Positions 20,932 to 29,692 of a stretch of 64,000 nucleotides of DNA are shown here, piece after piece. The stretch is from Psychrosphaera algicola (GTDB lineage: Bacteria; Pseudomonadota; Gammaproteobacteria; Enterobacterales; Alteromonadaceae). The notes under the pieces are model-generated. The model did no database searches, had not been told where the DNA came from, and saw only the letters and a list, made by a program, of their open reading frames with translations. The DNA lies in the NCBI RefSeq assembly GCF_028401425.1, contig NZ_JAQOMS010000002.1, forward strand, positions 3,596,001-3,660,000, in the 5' to 3' direction. Made by a program: the position numbers and the translations under genes. Position 1 is the first letter of the stretch. Each line of letters opens with the position of its first letter.

Positions 20932-21024
20932 CTTAAAATTAGTGGACGAGGCATTGTATAAACGCTGTTTCGTCCTTATATAGAATTTCATTGTAAAAAT
21001 TATTAAAGAGATTAAGGGAAATCC

Positions 21025-21360
21025 ATGAGTTTATTCATTTCTAACGCATATGCCGAAGGCGGCGCTCCAGCTGCAGCTGCTGGACCTGACATGTTGATCA
21101 TGTTGTTAATTTTCGGTGTGATCTTTTATTTCATGATCTACCGTCCACAGGCTAAACGCGTAAAAGAACATAAAAACCTAGTATCGTCACTTGCAAAAGG
21201 CGATGAAGTTTTAACGGCTGGCGGCATGATTGGTAAAATCACTAAAGTTGCTGACGATAAAGACTTCGTTCGTGTTGAACTTGCGGAAGGTATTGAAGTA
21301 ATGGTTCAAAAAGGCTCAATTAATTCTGTTTTGCCTAAAGGCACAATAAAATCAATTTAG
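21025..21360 (+). CDS. yajC: Preprotein translocase subunit YajC
   Basis: A 111-residue single-helix inner-membrane protein of the SecDF-YajC complex. Hydrophobic helix LIMLLIFGVIFYFMIYRPQAKR, then VKEHKNLVSSLAKGDEVLTAGGMIGKI, the conserved YajC core. The ribosome site AAGGGAA precedes the ATG. Followed by a short terminator-like hairpin and then secD. Confidence 0.95.
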   Translation: MSLFISNAYAEGGAPAAAAGPDMLIMLLIFGVIFYFMIYRPQAKRVKEHKNLVSSLAKGDEVLTAGGMIGKITKVADDKDFVRVELAEGIEVMVQKGSINSVLPKGTIKSI

Positions 21361-21368
21361 TAGTTGTT

Positions 21369-21392
21369 AAGTCCGGCTTAGCCGGGCTTTTT
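21369..21392 (+). terminator. Terminator-like hairpin between yajC and secD
   Basis: AAGTCCGGC, loop TTA, GCCGGGCTTTTT (one G-T pair). It probably reduces read-through from yajC into secD and does not fully end the operon. Confidence 0.65.
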
Positions 21393-21426
21393 CATTTAAC
21401 GATAATAATTATAAAAGGGTCTTAAC

Positions 21427-23287
21427 GTGTTAAATAAGTATCCACTCTGGAAATACGTCATGGTGGTGTTGGTACTGCTTATCGGCGGGTTGTATTCTGC
21501 ACCAAATCTCTACGGCGAAGATCCCGCCATCCAAGTATCTGGCGTCCGTGGCGCTGAAGTTAATGCGTTAGTATTAGACACTGTTGTGGCTAAGTTAGAT
21601 GAAGCCAAAATAGAATATAAAAAATCAGAATTGGCTGAAGGTCGTATTTTAGTTCGACTTAAGCGTGAAGATGATCAATTAAAAGCAAAAGAAGCGATTG
21701 GCGATAGTTTAGGCGACGGTTTTGTAGTAGCGTTAAACCTTGCTCCTGCAACACCTGGATGGTTACAGGCCTTTGGTGCTGGTCCACTTAAGCTTGGTCT
21801 TGACTTACGTGGTGGTGTGCATTTCCTTATGGAAGTGGACATGAAAGAAGCCATGAATAAAAAATTCACTGAAATGGAAGAAGACTTTAAAGCTGACCTT
21901 CGTGAAGAGAAAATTTATTATCGTCGTATAGCGCAAACCGGTTCTGGTGAAGCTGTCCGAGTTCAAATTCGAAAAGCTGAAGAATTAGACGACGCCCGTC
22001 GCTTTATCGAGAAAAAATATCCGGATCTTGTCGTTATTGAAGATAGCAAAACAAGTGAACCTGACTTGTTAGTTTCAATGACGGAACAAAAAATCAAAGA
22101 AACGCGTAATTACGCGGTTGACCAAAACATTACTATTATTCGTAATCGTGTAAACGAACTCGGCGTAGCTGAACCTTTAGTTCAACGTCAAGGGCAAGAA
22201 CGAATTGTTGTGCAATTACTAAGGTGTACAAGACACTGCACGTGCGAAAGAAATTTTAGGCGCTACTGCGACATTAGAATTTAAAATGGTTTATCAAGAC
22301 GGTGATATTGGCGCTGCTATGAACGGCCGTGTTCCACCAAAAGCTAAACTATATGACAGTAAGAAACAGGGACCTGTTTTACTTGAGAAAAAAGTAAGAC
22401 TTACGGGTGACCACATAGTTGACGCACAAAGTTCATTTGATCAATACGGAATGCCGCAGGTAAGTATTTCATTAGATACAAAAGGCGGCAATAAAATGTC
22501 GGCGATGACAAAAGACAACATTGGTAATCCAATGGCTGTTGTGTTCATCGAATACAAGCCAACTGAAGTAAAAGACAAAAATGGCGTTTCGATTCTTAAA
22601 AAATATGAAGAAGTTATTAGTGTTGCAACGATTCAAGCGCGTTTAGGTCGTAACTTCGTTATTACCGGTTTGGATTCGTCATCAGAAGCACATAACCTTG
22701 CCTTGATGTTACGTGCGGGTGCGCTAATTGCGCCAATTCAAATTGTTGAAGAACGTACGGTTGGTCCAAGTTTAGGTCAAGAAAATATCGATGCTGGTTT
22801 TAATGCCGTAATGTTAGGCTTTGGCTTAGTTTTACTGTTTATGCTGGTTTATTACAAAAAGTTTGGTCTTGTTGCAAACGTCGCACTAGCTGCAAACTTA
22901 GTTATGATCATCGGTGTAATGTCTATGATCCTAGGCGCAACACTAACCCTTCCTGGTATTGCGGGTATCGTATTAACCGTTGGTATGGCAGTTGACGCCA
23001 ATGTACTTATATTTGAAAGAATAAGAGAAGAGTTGAAAGATAACCGTAGCCCTCAACAGGCGATTCATCATGGTTATGACAGTGCTTTCTCGACAATTGC
23101 CGATGCCAATATCACAACGTTTATTGCTGCGGTTATATTGTTTGCTATAGGTACTGGACCAATTAAAGGCTTTGCGATTACGTTAGCCATTGGTATTGCT
23201 ACTTCCATGTTTACTGCCATTGTTGGGACACGTGCAATCGTGAACGCAACATGGGGTGGTAAACGAATCGAAAAACTTTCGATATAA
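21427..23287 (+). CDS. secD: Protein translocase subunit SecD (frameshifted at an RCCTGGY site)
   Basis: Proton-driven accessory subunit of Sec export. N-terminal helix, large periplasmic domain with LGLDLRGGVHFLMEVDM, then five helices containing GIAGIVLTVGMAVDANVLIFERIREELK. The frame breaks at 22219-22224: RIVVQLPGVQDTARAKEILG needs ACCTGGT and the bases read ACTAAGGT. The start is GTG at 21427, with AAAGGGT upstream. About 619 aa. Co-transcribed with secF, 18 bases on. Confidence 0.96.
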
Positions 23288-23305
23288 CTCGGCGAGATTA
23301 TTAAT

Positions 23306-24277
23306 ATGCAACTTTTAAATTTATCAGAAACAGTTAATTTTATGTCGCTTCGCCGCATAACGTCGGCGCTTTCAATCTTATTAATTGTCGCTTCAATCGC
23401 GTCATTTGCAACAAAAGGTTTAAACTGGGGACTTGATTTTACCGGTGGTAGCTTAATCGAAGTTTCTTTTGAGCAAAGTGCTGACTTAACAAAAGTCCGT
23501 CAAGTTATGGATGAAAACGGCTTTGGTGACGCTACGGTACAAAACTTTGGCTCAAGTCGTGATGTATTAATCCGAATTGCACCAAGATTACATGCTGAGG
23601 GCGAATCAGTAGGTGAAAAAATTGACTCTAAAATGATCGGAGATACGATCATGTCAGCGTTAACTGCTATGGACGATACAGCGACAATGCGTCGAATCGA
23701 GTTTGTTGGCCCGAGCGTGGGCGGTGAACTTAGAGAACAGGGCGGTTTAGCCATGTTAACGGCGTTATTATGTATCCTAATCTATGTTGCTCTTCGTTTT
23801 GAATGGCGATTTGCGTTAGGCTCGGTATCCGCGTTAGGACATGACGTTATTATTACGGTTGGTTTATTTAGTGCCCTAGGTATTGAATTTGACCTAACGG
23901 TATTAGCTGCTGTGTTAGCCGTAATCGGTTATTCACTTAACGATACTATTGTTGTATCCGATCGAATCCGAGAAAACTTTCGAAAGATACGTCAAGGTGA
24001 AGCAGAAGAAATTATCAATATTTCGTTAACGCAAACGCTTAACCGTACTATGGTTACATCATTTACGACAGCTCTAGTGTTGTTGGCCTTGTTGTTTGTT
24101 GGCGGTGAGCTAATTAAAGGCTTTGCCACTGCGTTATTGTTTGGTGTTGTAATTGGTACATATTCATCAATTTATGTTGCGAGCTCTATCGCGCTTGCTT
24201 TAGGGATCAGTAAAGAAGACATGATGCCAACAGAAGTTGAAAAAGAAGGTGCTGATCAAGACCAATTAATGCCTTAA
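23306..24277 (+). CDS. secF: Protein translocase subunit SecF
   Basis: Partner of SecD (323 aa). One N-terminal helix, the periplasmic segment with GLDFTGGSLIEVSF, then five helices with VGLFSALGIEFDLTVLAAVLAVIGYSLNDTIVVSDRIRENF, the conserved SecF motif. Complete and unbroken; the gene ends at a strong terminator (24307-24336). Confidence 0.96.
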   Translation: MQLLNLSETVNFMSLRRITSALSILLIVASIASFATKGLNWGLDFTGGSLIEVSFEQSADLTKVRQVMDENGFGDATVQNFGSSRDVLIRIAPRLHAEGESVGEKIDSKMIGDTIMSALTAMDDTATMRRIEFVGPSVGGELREQGGLAMLTALLCILIYVALRFEWRFALGSVSALGHDVIITVGLFSALGIEFDLTVLAAVLAVIGYSLNDTIVVSDRIRENFRKIRQGEAEEIINISLTQTLNRTMVTSFTTALVLLALLFVGGELIKGFATALLFGVVIGTYSSIYVASSIALALGISKEDMMPTEVEKEGADQDQLMP

Positions 24278-24306
24278 CAAAATCCGCGTAAATTTGTATT
24301 TTGATA

Positions 24307-24336
24307 AACGGTAAGCTTAGGCTTACCGTTCTTTTT
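24307..24336 (+). terminator. Intrinsic terminator of the secDF operon
   Basis: AACGGTAAGC pairs perfectly with GCTTACCGTT around the loop TTAG, followed by CTTTTT. The yajQ ribosome site (GGAG) begins directly after it. Confidence 0.85.
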
Positions 24337-24346
24337 GGAGATTATT

Positions 24347-24832
24347 ATGCCTAGTTTCGATATTGTGTCAGAAATTGATGTAAATGAAGTGCGTCACGCT
24401 ACTGAAAATGCAACTCGAGAAGTGTCAACACGATTCGATTTTCGTGGGGTTGAGGCCAGCTTTGAATATAAAGACGGCACCGTGAAAATGGTTGGTGAAG
24501 GCGATTTTCAGTTAAAGCAAATGTTAGATATTTTGAGAAATAAATGCACCAAGCGCGGATTAGATCCGGCATCAATGGACACCGAAGGGAAAGTCGATAT
24601 CACCGGTAAAACCTATACACGAGTTATTGGTTTTAAAGAGGGCATTGAACAAGACATGGCTAAAAAGATCGTTAAGTTGATCAAAGAAGACAAACTTAAA
24701 GTTCAGGCGTCTATCCAAGGTGATAAAGTCAGAGTGACGGGTAAAAAGCGTGATGATCTGCAACAAGCTATGCAAGTGCTACGAAGCGCAGAGCTGGGGC
24801 AACCGCTACAATTTAACAATTTCAGAGACTAG
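24347..24832 (+). CDS. yajQ: YajQ-family nucleotide-binding protein
   Basis: A 161-residue protein of the YajQ/UPF0234 family, which binds c-di-GMP in Xanthomonas and nucleic acid or nucleotides elsewhere. It begins MPSFDIVSEIDVNEVRHATENATREVSTRFDFRG and ends RSAELGQPLQFNNFRD, as in E. coli. The start ATG at 24347 follows GGAGATT. Being close to several c-di-GMP and kinase genes is suggestive only. Confidence 0.93.
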   Translation: MPSFDIVSEIDVNEVRHATENATREVSTRFDFRGVEASFEYKDGTVKMVGEGDFQLKQMLDILRNKCTKRGLDPASMDTEGKVDITGKTYTRVIGFKEGIEQDMAKKIVKLIKEDKLKVQASIQGDKVRVTGKKRDDLQQAMQVLRSAELGQPLQFNNFRD

Positions 24833-24854
24833 TCGATATTTTACGATCTACGTT

Positions 24855-26465
24855 TTAGGTAGTCGCTTGGATTAGTAAATTTTGACTAATCGCGTCGACT
24901 AATTGGTCAAGAGCAATTGGTTTAGTGAGAAAGCTATCAAATAAGGCTTTCTCTCTACTTGACCTATACACATCTGCGGTAAGTGCTAGGATCGGAATTT
25001 TGACTTTGTTCGCTCTTAGCCGGCGAGTGGCTTCTATCCCACTTATTCCCGGTAAATGAATATCCATCAAAACTAAGTCAAAATCAGCATTTGTACCAAA
25101 GGTTACAGCCTCTTCGCCAGTCCCTACGATTTTAAACTGCACCGGTATTGCGCCTAACAAGGCTGCAATAACCATTTGATTGACTTTATTATCTTCAACA
25201 ACAAGTATGTTTGTCGTGTCTGGGATGTTCTTTGTTTGTATATTGCTGGACGAGGGCGTCGGTACATTCTTATAAGGCAGAGACACAGTTACTGTTGTGC
25301 CGACTTTGTTTTTACTTTGAACATCGATATGACCATGCATGAGTTCGACTAAGCCCTTAGTAATCGATAGCCCTAAGCCCGAACCTTCATTGTTTTGTGA
25401 TTGCCCCGTAATTTGCGCAAACTGATTAAATAGGTAAGGGATCTTTTCAGTTTGAATTCCAATACCGCTATCGACGACTTTTAATATCAGTGTCTCATTA
25501 AGCACTGATGCACTCACAATGACCTTGGAGTTTGAATGACTAAACTTGATGGCATTGTTTATTATATTAGATAAAACACAACCAAATTTAGCTTCATCAA
25601 TTGCCACTGTTTTAGGAATATCATTGGCTATTTGGACATCAACTTTAATGCTTTTTTCGTTGGCCTTGATCATTAAGTTATTTACGACAAATTTGATATA
25701 GTCAGAAGGGTCAGAATGCGTAATTTCTAGATTTAACACACCAGCATCAATTTTACCGACCTCCAATAAGGCATTCAGTGTTTTTAACATTTGCTTGCCG
25801 CTTAAGTCTATTTGCGACAAGTTTTCAGTGACGGCGGGAAATTGCGCTGCGAGTTCGACATTTTTCGTCAACAAGTCGGAAAGGCCAATGATTGCATTCA
25901 GAGGGGTTCGCACGTCATGGGAAATATTAGACAAAAACGATTCTTTGTAGCTGTTTGCTAAAATGAGCTTGGTACTTTGTAATTTTAATTCTAGTTGAGA
26001 CATCACGGACGTTGCCAAAGTAAGCAATGATTTACTTTGCTTTGAACTCAATGTTTTAGGTCGGTCACTGGCAACGCAAATCGTGCCTATATTTAGACCT
26101 GATGGGGATTTAAGGGGCGCTCCTGCATAAAATCTAATGTGTGGAGAATTGGTCACGAGTGGGTTGTCAGCAAACCGTTCGTCTAACATAGTGTCACGAA
26201 CTTCAAATATTTCATCTTGTAAAATTGCATGGGCACAAAACGCTACGTCACGACTTGTGCAGTCTATATCGACACCAATCCGAGATTTATACCATTGTCG
26301 CTTTGCATCTACTAAGCTAATCATTGCAATTGGGCATTCACATATTTCAGACGCCAATATTGTTAAGTCATCAAAAGCTTTTTCATGTTCTGTATCAAGT
26401 ATCCCATAGGAAAATAAGGTCTTCAGACGTTCTTTTTCATTTTTAGGTAAATCAGCAATTTTCAT
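24855..26465 (-). CDS. GAF-domain hybrid sensor histidine kinase
   Basis: A soluble hybrid kinase (536 aa) without membrane helices. N-terminal GAF domain (residues about 25-165, FDDLTILASEICECPIAMISLVDAKRQWYKS), a HisKA domain with FLSNISHDVRTPLNAIIGLSDLL, an ATPase domain with NIINNAIKFS and GSGLGLSITKGL, and a C-terminal receiver with ILVVEDNKVNQ and LVLMDIHLPG. Unbroken. No cognate regulator is adjacent; the CsrB-type RNA lies about 500 bases upstream, and kinases of this BarA-like hybrid layout do feed the Gac/Csr pathway, but nothing in the sequence proves the link. Confidence 0.88.
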   Translation of the reverse strand: MKIADLPKNEKERLKTLFSYGILDTEHEKAFDDLTILASEICECPIAMISLVDAKRQWYKSRIGVDIDCTSRDVAFCAHAILQDEIFEVRDTMLDERFADNPLVTNSPHIRFYAGAPLKSPSGLNIGTICVASDRPKTLSSKQSKSLLTLATSVMSQLELKLQSTKLILANSYKESFLSNISHDVRTPLNAIIGLSDLLTKNVELAAQFPAVTENLSQIDLSGKQMLKTLNALLEVGKIDAGVLNLEITHSDPSDYIKFVVNNLMIKANEKSIKVDVQIANDIPKTVAIDEAKFGCVLSNIINNAIKFSHSNSKVIVSASVLNETLILKVVDSGIGIQTEKIPYLFNQFAQITGQSQNNEGSGLGLSITKGLVELMHGHIDVQSKNKVGTTVTVSLPYKNVPTPSSSNIQTKNIPDTTNILVVEDNKVNQMVIAALLGAIPVQFKIVGTGEEAVTFGTNADFDLVLMDIHLPGISGIEATRRLRANKVKIPILALTADVYRSSREKALFDSFLTKPIALDQLVDAISQNLLIQATT

Positions 26466-26985
26466 AATAAGTGTACCAAGTAATTGATTACGTCCATTTA
26501 TTTCCGCCTATCGTGTAAAAATAGCTTGCGAACCGTCAGCATCAATTTTACTCATTGCAGTTGTCTGTTATAAGCGAGCAAGTTACATCGCAAGTTTATT
26601 GATATTGCTTATTAACAATATGTTTTTACCCAAGTAAGTTGTAAATATCCCCACCGCTTCGTTTATACATGTACCTTCAATTACGCAAGAAATCCTCTAG
26701 CGGTAAAAATTAAAATCGACTCTTAATTAGATTATAGACAGTAAATAAAATGTTGAGGGACTAATTTTGATCACTTTTAATGGAGTAAAAAATAGGTGAG
26801 AAATAGTAGAATAAAAAGCTGAAATCCATATGATTCAGTAGCTGTGTGTGCATGTCTGGGTTTATTTGACAGAGCTTGATGATAAAAGCTGTAGGTGCGA
26901 AGTTCAGTTTGAATGTTAGTCGTATGAATAACTTAAAATGACGTAATTACACAATAGAATGTCGATAAGCGGTGATCTACAGTCA

Positions 26986-27350
26986 TAAAAAAGCAGCGCT
27001 AAGCTGCTTTTTCATAGACTCTTTAAGCGTCCTGCTCAACTAATTCCGTTAGTATCGTCTTCCCTGTTTGCTCCTTGCCCTCAATTCCATTGAGTTCCCA
27101 TCCATTTGGTCCCATATTCCTTTGCGCTACCTTGCGTTCATGTCCTTATGATTCCAATTTCCATACCGACTGATTTCCGTATTGTTCGCTCCGTGCGTCC
27201 ATATTAGTCCGTTAACGCATCCTACGTTTCCATCCCTAATAGTCCAATTAGCTTCCCATCTATCCCTATCCATTTCCTTGTGTTTAAGCTCCTGCTTTCC
27301 TACAATATTTCCTTATTCGCTTCCAGCGTTTCCTATCCCTGTGTGTTAAA
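26986..27350 (-). ncRNA. csrB: CsrB/RsmZ-type regulatory RNA
   Basis: On the minus strand this gene-free stretch carries about 30 GGA trinucleotides in roughly 310 bases (27028-27340), most as AGGA, TGGA or GGGA spaced 6-15 bases apart, and ends in a Rho-independent terminator (stem AAAAAGCAGC/GCTGCTTTTTT at 26987-27013). That is the architecture of CsrB-family RNAs, whose GGA motifs titrate the translational regulator CsrA. E. coli CsrB has about 22 such motifs in 369 nt. The 5' end is estimated from where the GGA motifs stop. A GacA/UvrY-type site lies about 200 bases upstream (27546-27563), where the known activator site of csrB genes lies. No ORF covers it. Confidence 0.9.
26987..27013 (-). 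terminator. Intrinsic terminator of the CsrB-type RNA
   Basis: Read on the minus strand: AAAAAGCAGC, loop TTAGC, GCTGCTTTTTT. It marks the 3' end of the regulatory RNA. Confidence 0.88.
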
Positions 27351-27545
27351 TCATTTAACACTCTCGTCGTTTCGTTGAGTTCATATTAGAGACAAACGAA
27401 AAATGGGGAACTATGAAAATATTATGGTTTCTAAATATAAAAGTAGTCACATTGTGTTTTTATTGTTATTTTCCTTATGAAACAAGTGTTTATGGTGTTT
27501 TGTTCTATGGTTTAGTCGTCTATATTCAGAAAGGTCTTAGGGTAC

Positions 27546-27563
27546 TGTGAGATATGTCTTACA
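27546..27563 (-). promoter_or_regulatory. GacA/UvrY-type activator site
   Basis: TGTGAGATATGTCTTACA fits the known GacA/UvrY box TGTAAG-N6-CTTACA with one mismatch. Its position about 200 bases upstream of the CsrB-type RNA is normal for such sites in csrB/rsm promoters. Confidence 0.78.
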
Positions 27564-27840
27564 AGTTTTCAGGCGGTATACGCTTTTGCCCATAACGTAA
27601 CTTGGTATCCGCCATTCAAAATGAATTTTTAGTCAACTGTAATGGTCTGCCGGGTCAACCCTTTATATACTAGAGTACTTTACGTGATGGTGAGTTTAGT
27701 CCAATATTTTCTTTTAATAACGACACTCAAGCAATGCAGGTTGATAGTAATTACGGAAATGCTAGCTTATTTAAAACTCCTGTTGCCAATGTCCTAGGAT
27801 CAATGTGGTCGATAATTATCAATAAGCAAGAGGATGACTT
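27564..27840 (+). other. Gene-free stretch with a possible decayed reading frame
   Basis: No intact ORF. One frame reads protein-like from about 27596 to 27840 (NGLPGQPFIY, stop, then RDGEFSPIFSFNNDTQAMQV, KTPVANVLGSMWSI) and runs up to the left end of the IS630 element, with an internal TAG near 27672. It may be a gene remnant disrupted by the insertion; the family is not recognised. Confidence 0.3.
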
Positions 27841-28951
27841 ATACCATTTCATTTTAAATTGTGATCTAATAACAGCACTTACAGTCTAATCGTTTATAAA
27901 TGTGAAAGTAAATTCTAAAAATGATGTTTTGGCCTTAGCCAAAGCTGAACAAAACGCACGTAAAAAGTTACGCCTTTTGGCCGTTTACCATTTTCTAGAT
28001 GGTAAAAATAGAACCCAGATAGCCAGTATGCTAGTCGTAAGCCGGCGTATCGTTAATGAATGGATTAAGCGGTACCTTTCCTTTGGCTTAGATGGATTGG
28101 AAAGTAAAAAAGCAAAAGGACGAGAACCGTATCTAAACGAGATCCAAAAACTAAAATTAGCCAAGTTTGTTGAAAAACAATCCGTTAGCGCAACAGGCGG
28201 CAGATTGACTGGTGAACGAATACACCGTTACATCGTGGATAACTTTGGCGTAACTTACCACCCGAATTCCGTCTACAAATTACTCGAATCTTTAGGCTAT
28301 AGCTGGATAACGAGTCGCTCTAAGCACCCAAAGCAGTCTCAGAATAACCAAGAGACTTTTAAAAAAGTTCACCCTGAAACGATCCTTAACACTCCATTTA
28401 ATGTTATGCCTAAAGATATGGATATATGGTTTCAAGACGAAGCAAGGTTTGGACAGCAAAATACAACGACAAGAGTTTGGGCAAAAAAGGGACTAGGCCA
28501 AGAGCGGTCAAACAGCAACAATTTGAATATGCGTATCTCTTCGGCGCAGTCTGCCCACGCAATGGAAGGACAGAAGCGCTGATCACTCCATACGTTAACA
28601 AAGAAGTAATGACATTGCATATGGAGCAAATATCAAAGGCGACACCAATAGGCCGACATGCCGTAGTTATCATGGATGGTGCAGGCTGGCATACGCTCGA
28701 TACGGTACAACCATTTGATAATGTGACGCTAATAAAACTTCCACCATATTCACCAGAACTGAATCCAATCGAACAAGTATGGAGTTGGATGCGTCAGCAC
28801 CATTTAGCCAATAAAAGTTTTAAAGGTTATGACGACATTGTGAACTCATGTACAAAAGCATGGAATTGCTTCATTAGCGATACAAAAAGAGTCATTAAAA
28901 TGTGTACTAGGGCTTGGGCTTCAGTGGGAACAAATTAAGGTGGATTGGTAT
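27841..28951 (+). mobile_element. IS630-family insertion sequence
   Basis: A transposase gene is enclosed by 20-base imperfect terminal inverted repeats: left ATACCATTTCATTTTAAATT (27841-27860) and right, read inverted, ATACCAATCCACCTTAATTT (28932-28951), 15 of 20 matching. Total length about 1.1 kb is normal for IS630. I could not settle a TA target duplication at the ends. Confidence 0.75.
27902..28938 (+). CDS. IS630-family DDE transposase (frameshifted)
   Basis: Transposase of about 345 residues. N-terminal helix-turn-helix (FLDGKNRTQIASMLVVSRRIVNEWIKRY) and a DDE catalytic domain: first Asp in WFQDEARFGQQ, second in VVIMDGAGWHT, Glu in PELNPIEQVWSWMR, which is the IS630/Tc1-mariner layout. 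The frame breaks at about 28484-28489, where a run of six A should be seven (RVWAKKGTRPRAVKQQQFEYAYLFGAV after repair). IS elements can use programmed frameshifting in A runs, but IS630 transposases are normally one frame and the same A-run loss occurs in many housekeeping genes here. Confidence 0.88.
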
Positions 28952-29277
28952 TATTATTAAAGCGTAACGGTTAGTTATTTTCTTGTAGTAAGAATTTGTT
29001 TGGATATGATGAAAGGAAAGTCTTTAGGTACTTTTAGTGAATTATTTATCGTTTCTAAACAACTTCTGACACGGATTTTGACGCGAATTTTACGGAAATG
29101 CTTCAATTGGTTATTCCTAATCTAGTTGCAGCGCTTAAGCTACTTAACAAGAATACCCACTTATTTTTAATATCCGCAGATTATTCATTAAGGCTTTTTG
29201 TTTAAAACAACTACTATAAGTTAATACGACACTAGCGTAATGCGAGCGGTATACGCAATTACAACAAAGGACTTAAC
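28952..29277. other. Intergenic stretch right of the IS element
   Basis: AT-rich sequence without a credible gene; only short frames under 40 codons lacking a good ribosome site. It must contain the promoter of yacL and the kinase operon. Nothing else seen. Confidence 0.5.
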
Positions 29278-29685
29278 TTGGACTTTCAGTTTGTTTACGA
29301 TCGACGTCTAAAACGACATTTTTTAGAACTTGGCGGTGAGTACACTGTTGTCGCTAATTTATTTAACGACGAGTTAGCGCCAGCTGGTATGAGTATTTCA
29401 GTGCTGCAAACTTTACGCGAGCAATTGCTAAAAAATTCTGGGGTATTGATCGGGCAAGAGTGGTCGGTCAATATTGAAGCAGAAGAACTCACTATTTATC
29501 ACAATAATTATGCTGAGCACTTAGAAAATCTGGTTACTGAACGTGACGAAGATGAGGATATGCGTCAGGAAAAAACAGAAGATGAAAGCGAATACGATGT
29601 ATTTCTAGGTGACCATATTTTGAGGTGCGGTAAGGACGATCTTATTTATCTAATTGATAAATGGATTGATTTTATTCAGGAATGA
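29278..29685 (+). CDS. yacL: YacL/UPF0231-family protein
   Basis: A small acidic protein (135 aa) starting MDFQFVYDRRLKRHFLELGG, with LFNDEL and ending ILRCGKDDLIYLIDKWIDFIQE, the pattern of the UPF0231/YacL family (E. coli YacL begins MDYEFLRD). The start codon is TTG at 29278 with AAAGGAC upstream. Function unknown. It is seven bases ahead of the sensor kinase gene and may be in the same transcript. Confidence 0.75.
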   Translation: MDFQFVYDRRLKRHFLELGGEYTVVANLFNDELAPAGMSISVLQTLREQLLKNSGVLIGQEWSVNIEAEELTIYHNNYAEHLENLVTERDEDEDMRQEKTEDESEYDVFLGDHILRCGKDDLIYLIDKWIDFIQE

Positions 29686-29692
29686 ATAACGA

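Noticed and set aside
26466..26985. Second regulatory RNA or small gene downstream of the CsrB-type RNA
   Set aside because: No terminator, repeated motif or coding frame with a ribosome site was seen; it is probably the promoter and leader region of the hybrid kinase gene.
27015..27350. TCC-rich plus-strand stretch as a low-complexity or tandem repeat
   Set aside because: The TCC units have irregular spacing and different flanks; on the minus strand they are the GGA motifs of the CsrB-type RNA.
27413..27550. Small ORF of 45 codons with GGGGA upstream, between the CsrB-type RNA and the Gac box
   Set aside because: No recognisable family; it lies in the probable upstream control region of the RNA and its end overlaps the Gac box. 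Not enough support for a gene.
28484..28489. Programmed -1 frameshift of the IS630 transposase in its A run
   Set aside because: IS630 transposases are normally a single frame, and the same one-base A-run loss appears in many unrelated housekeeping genes of the window.
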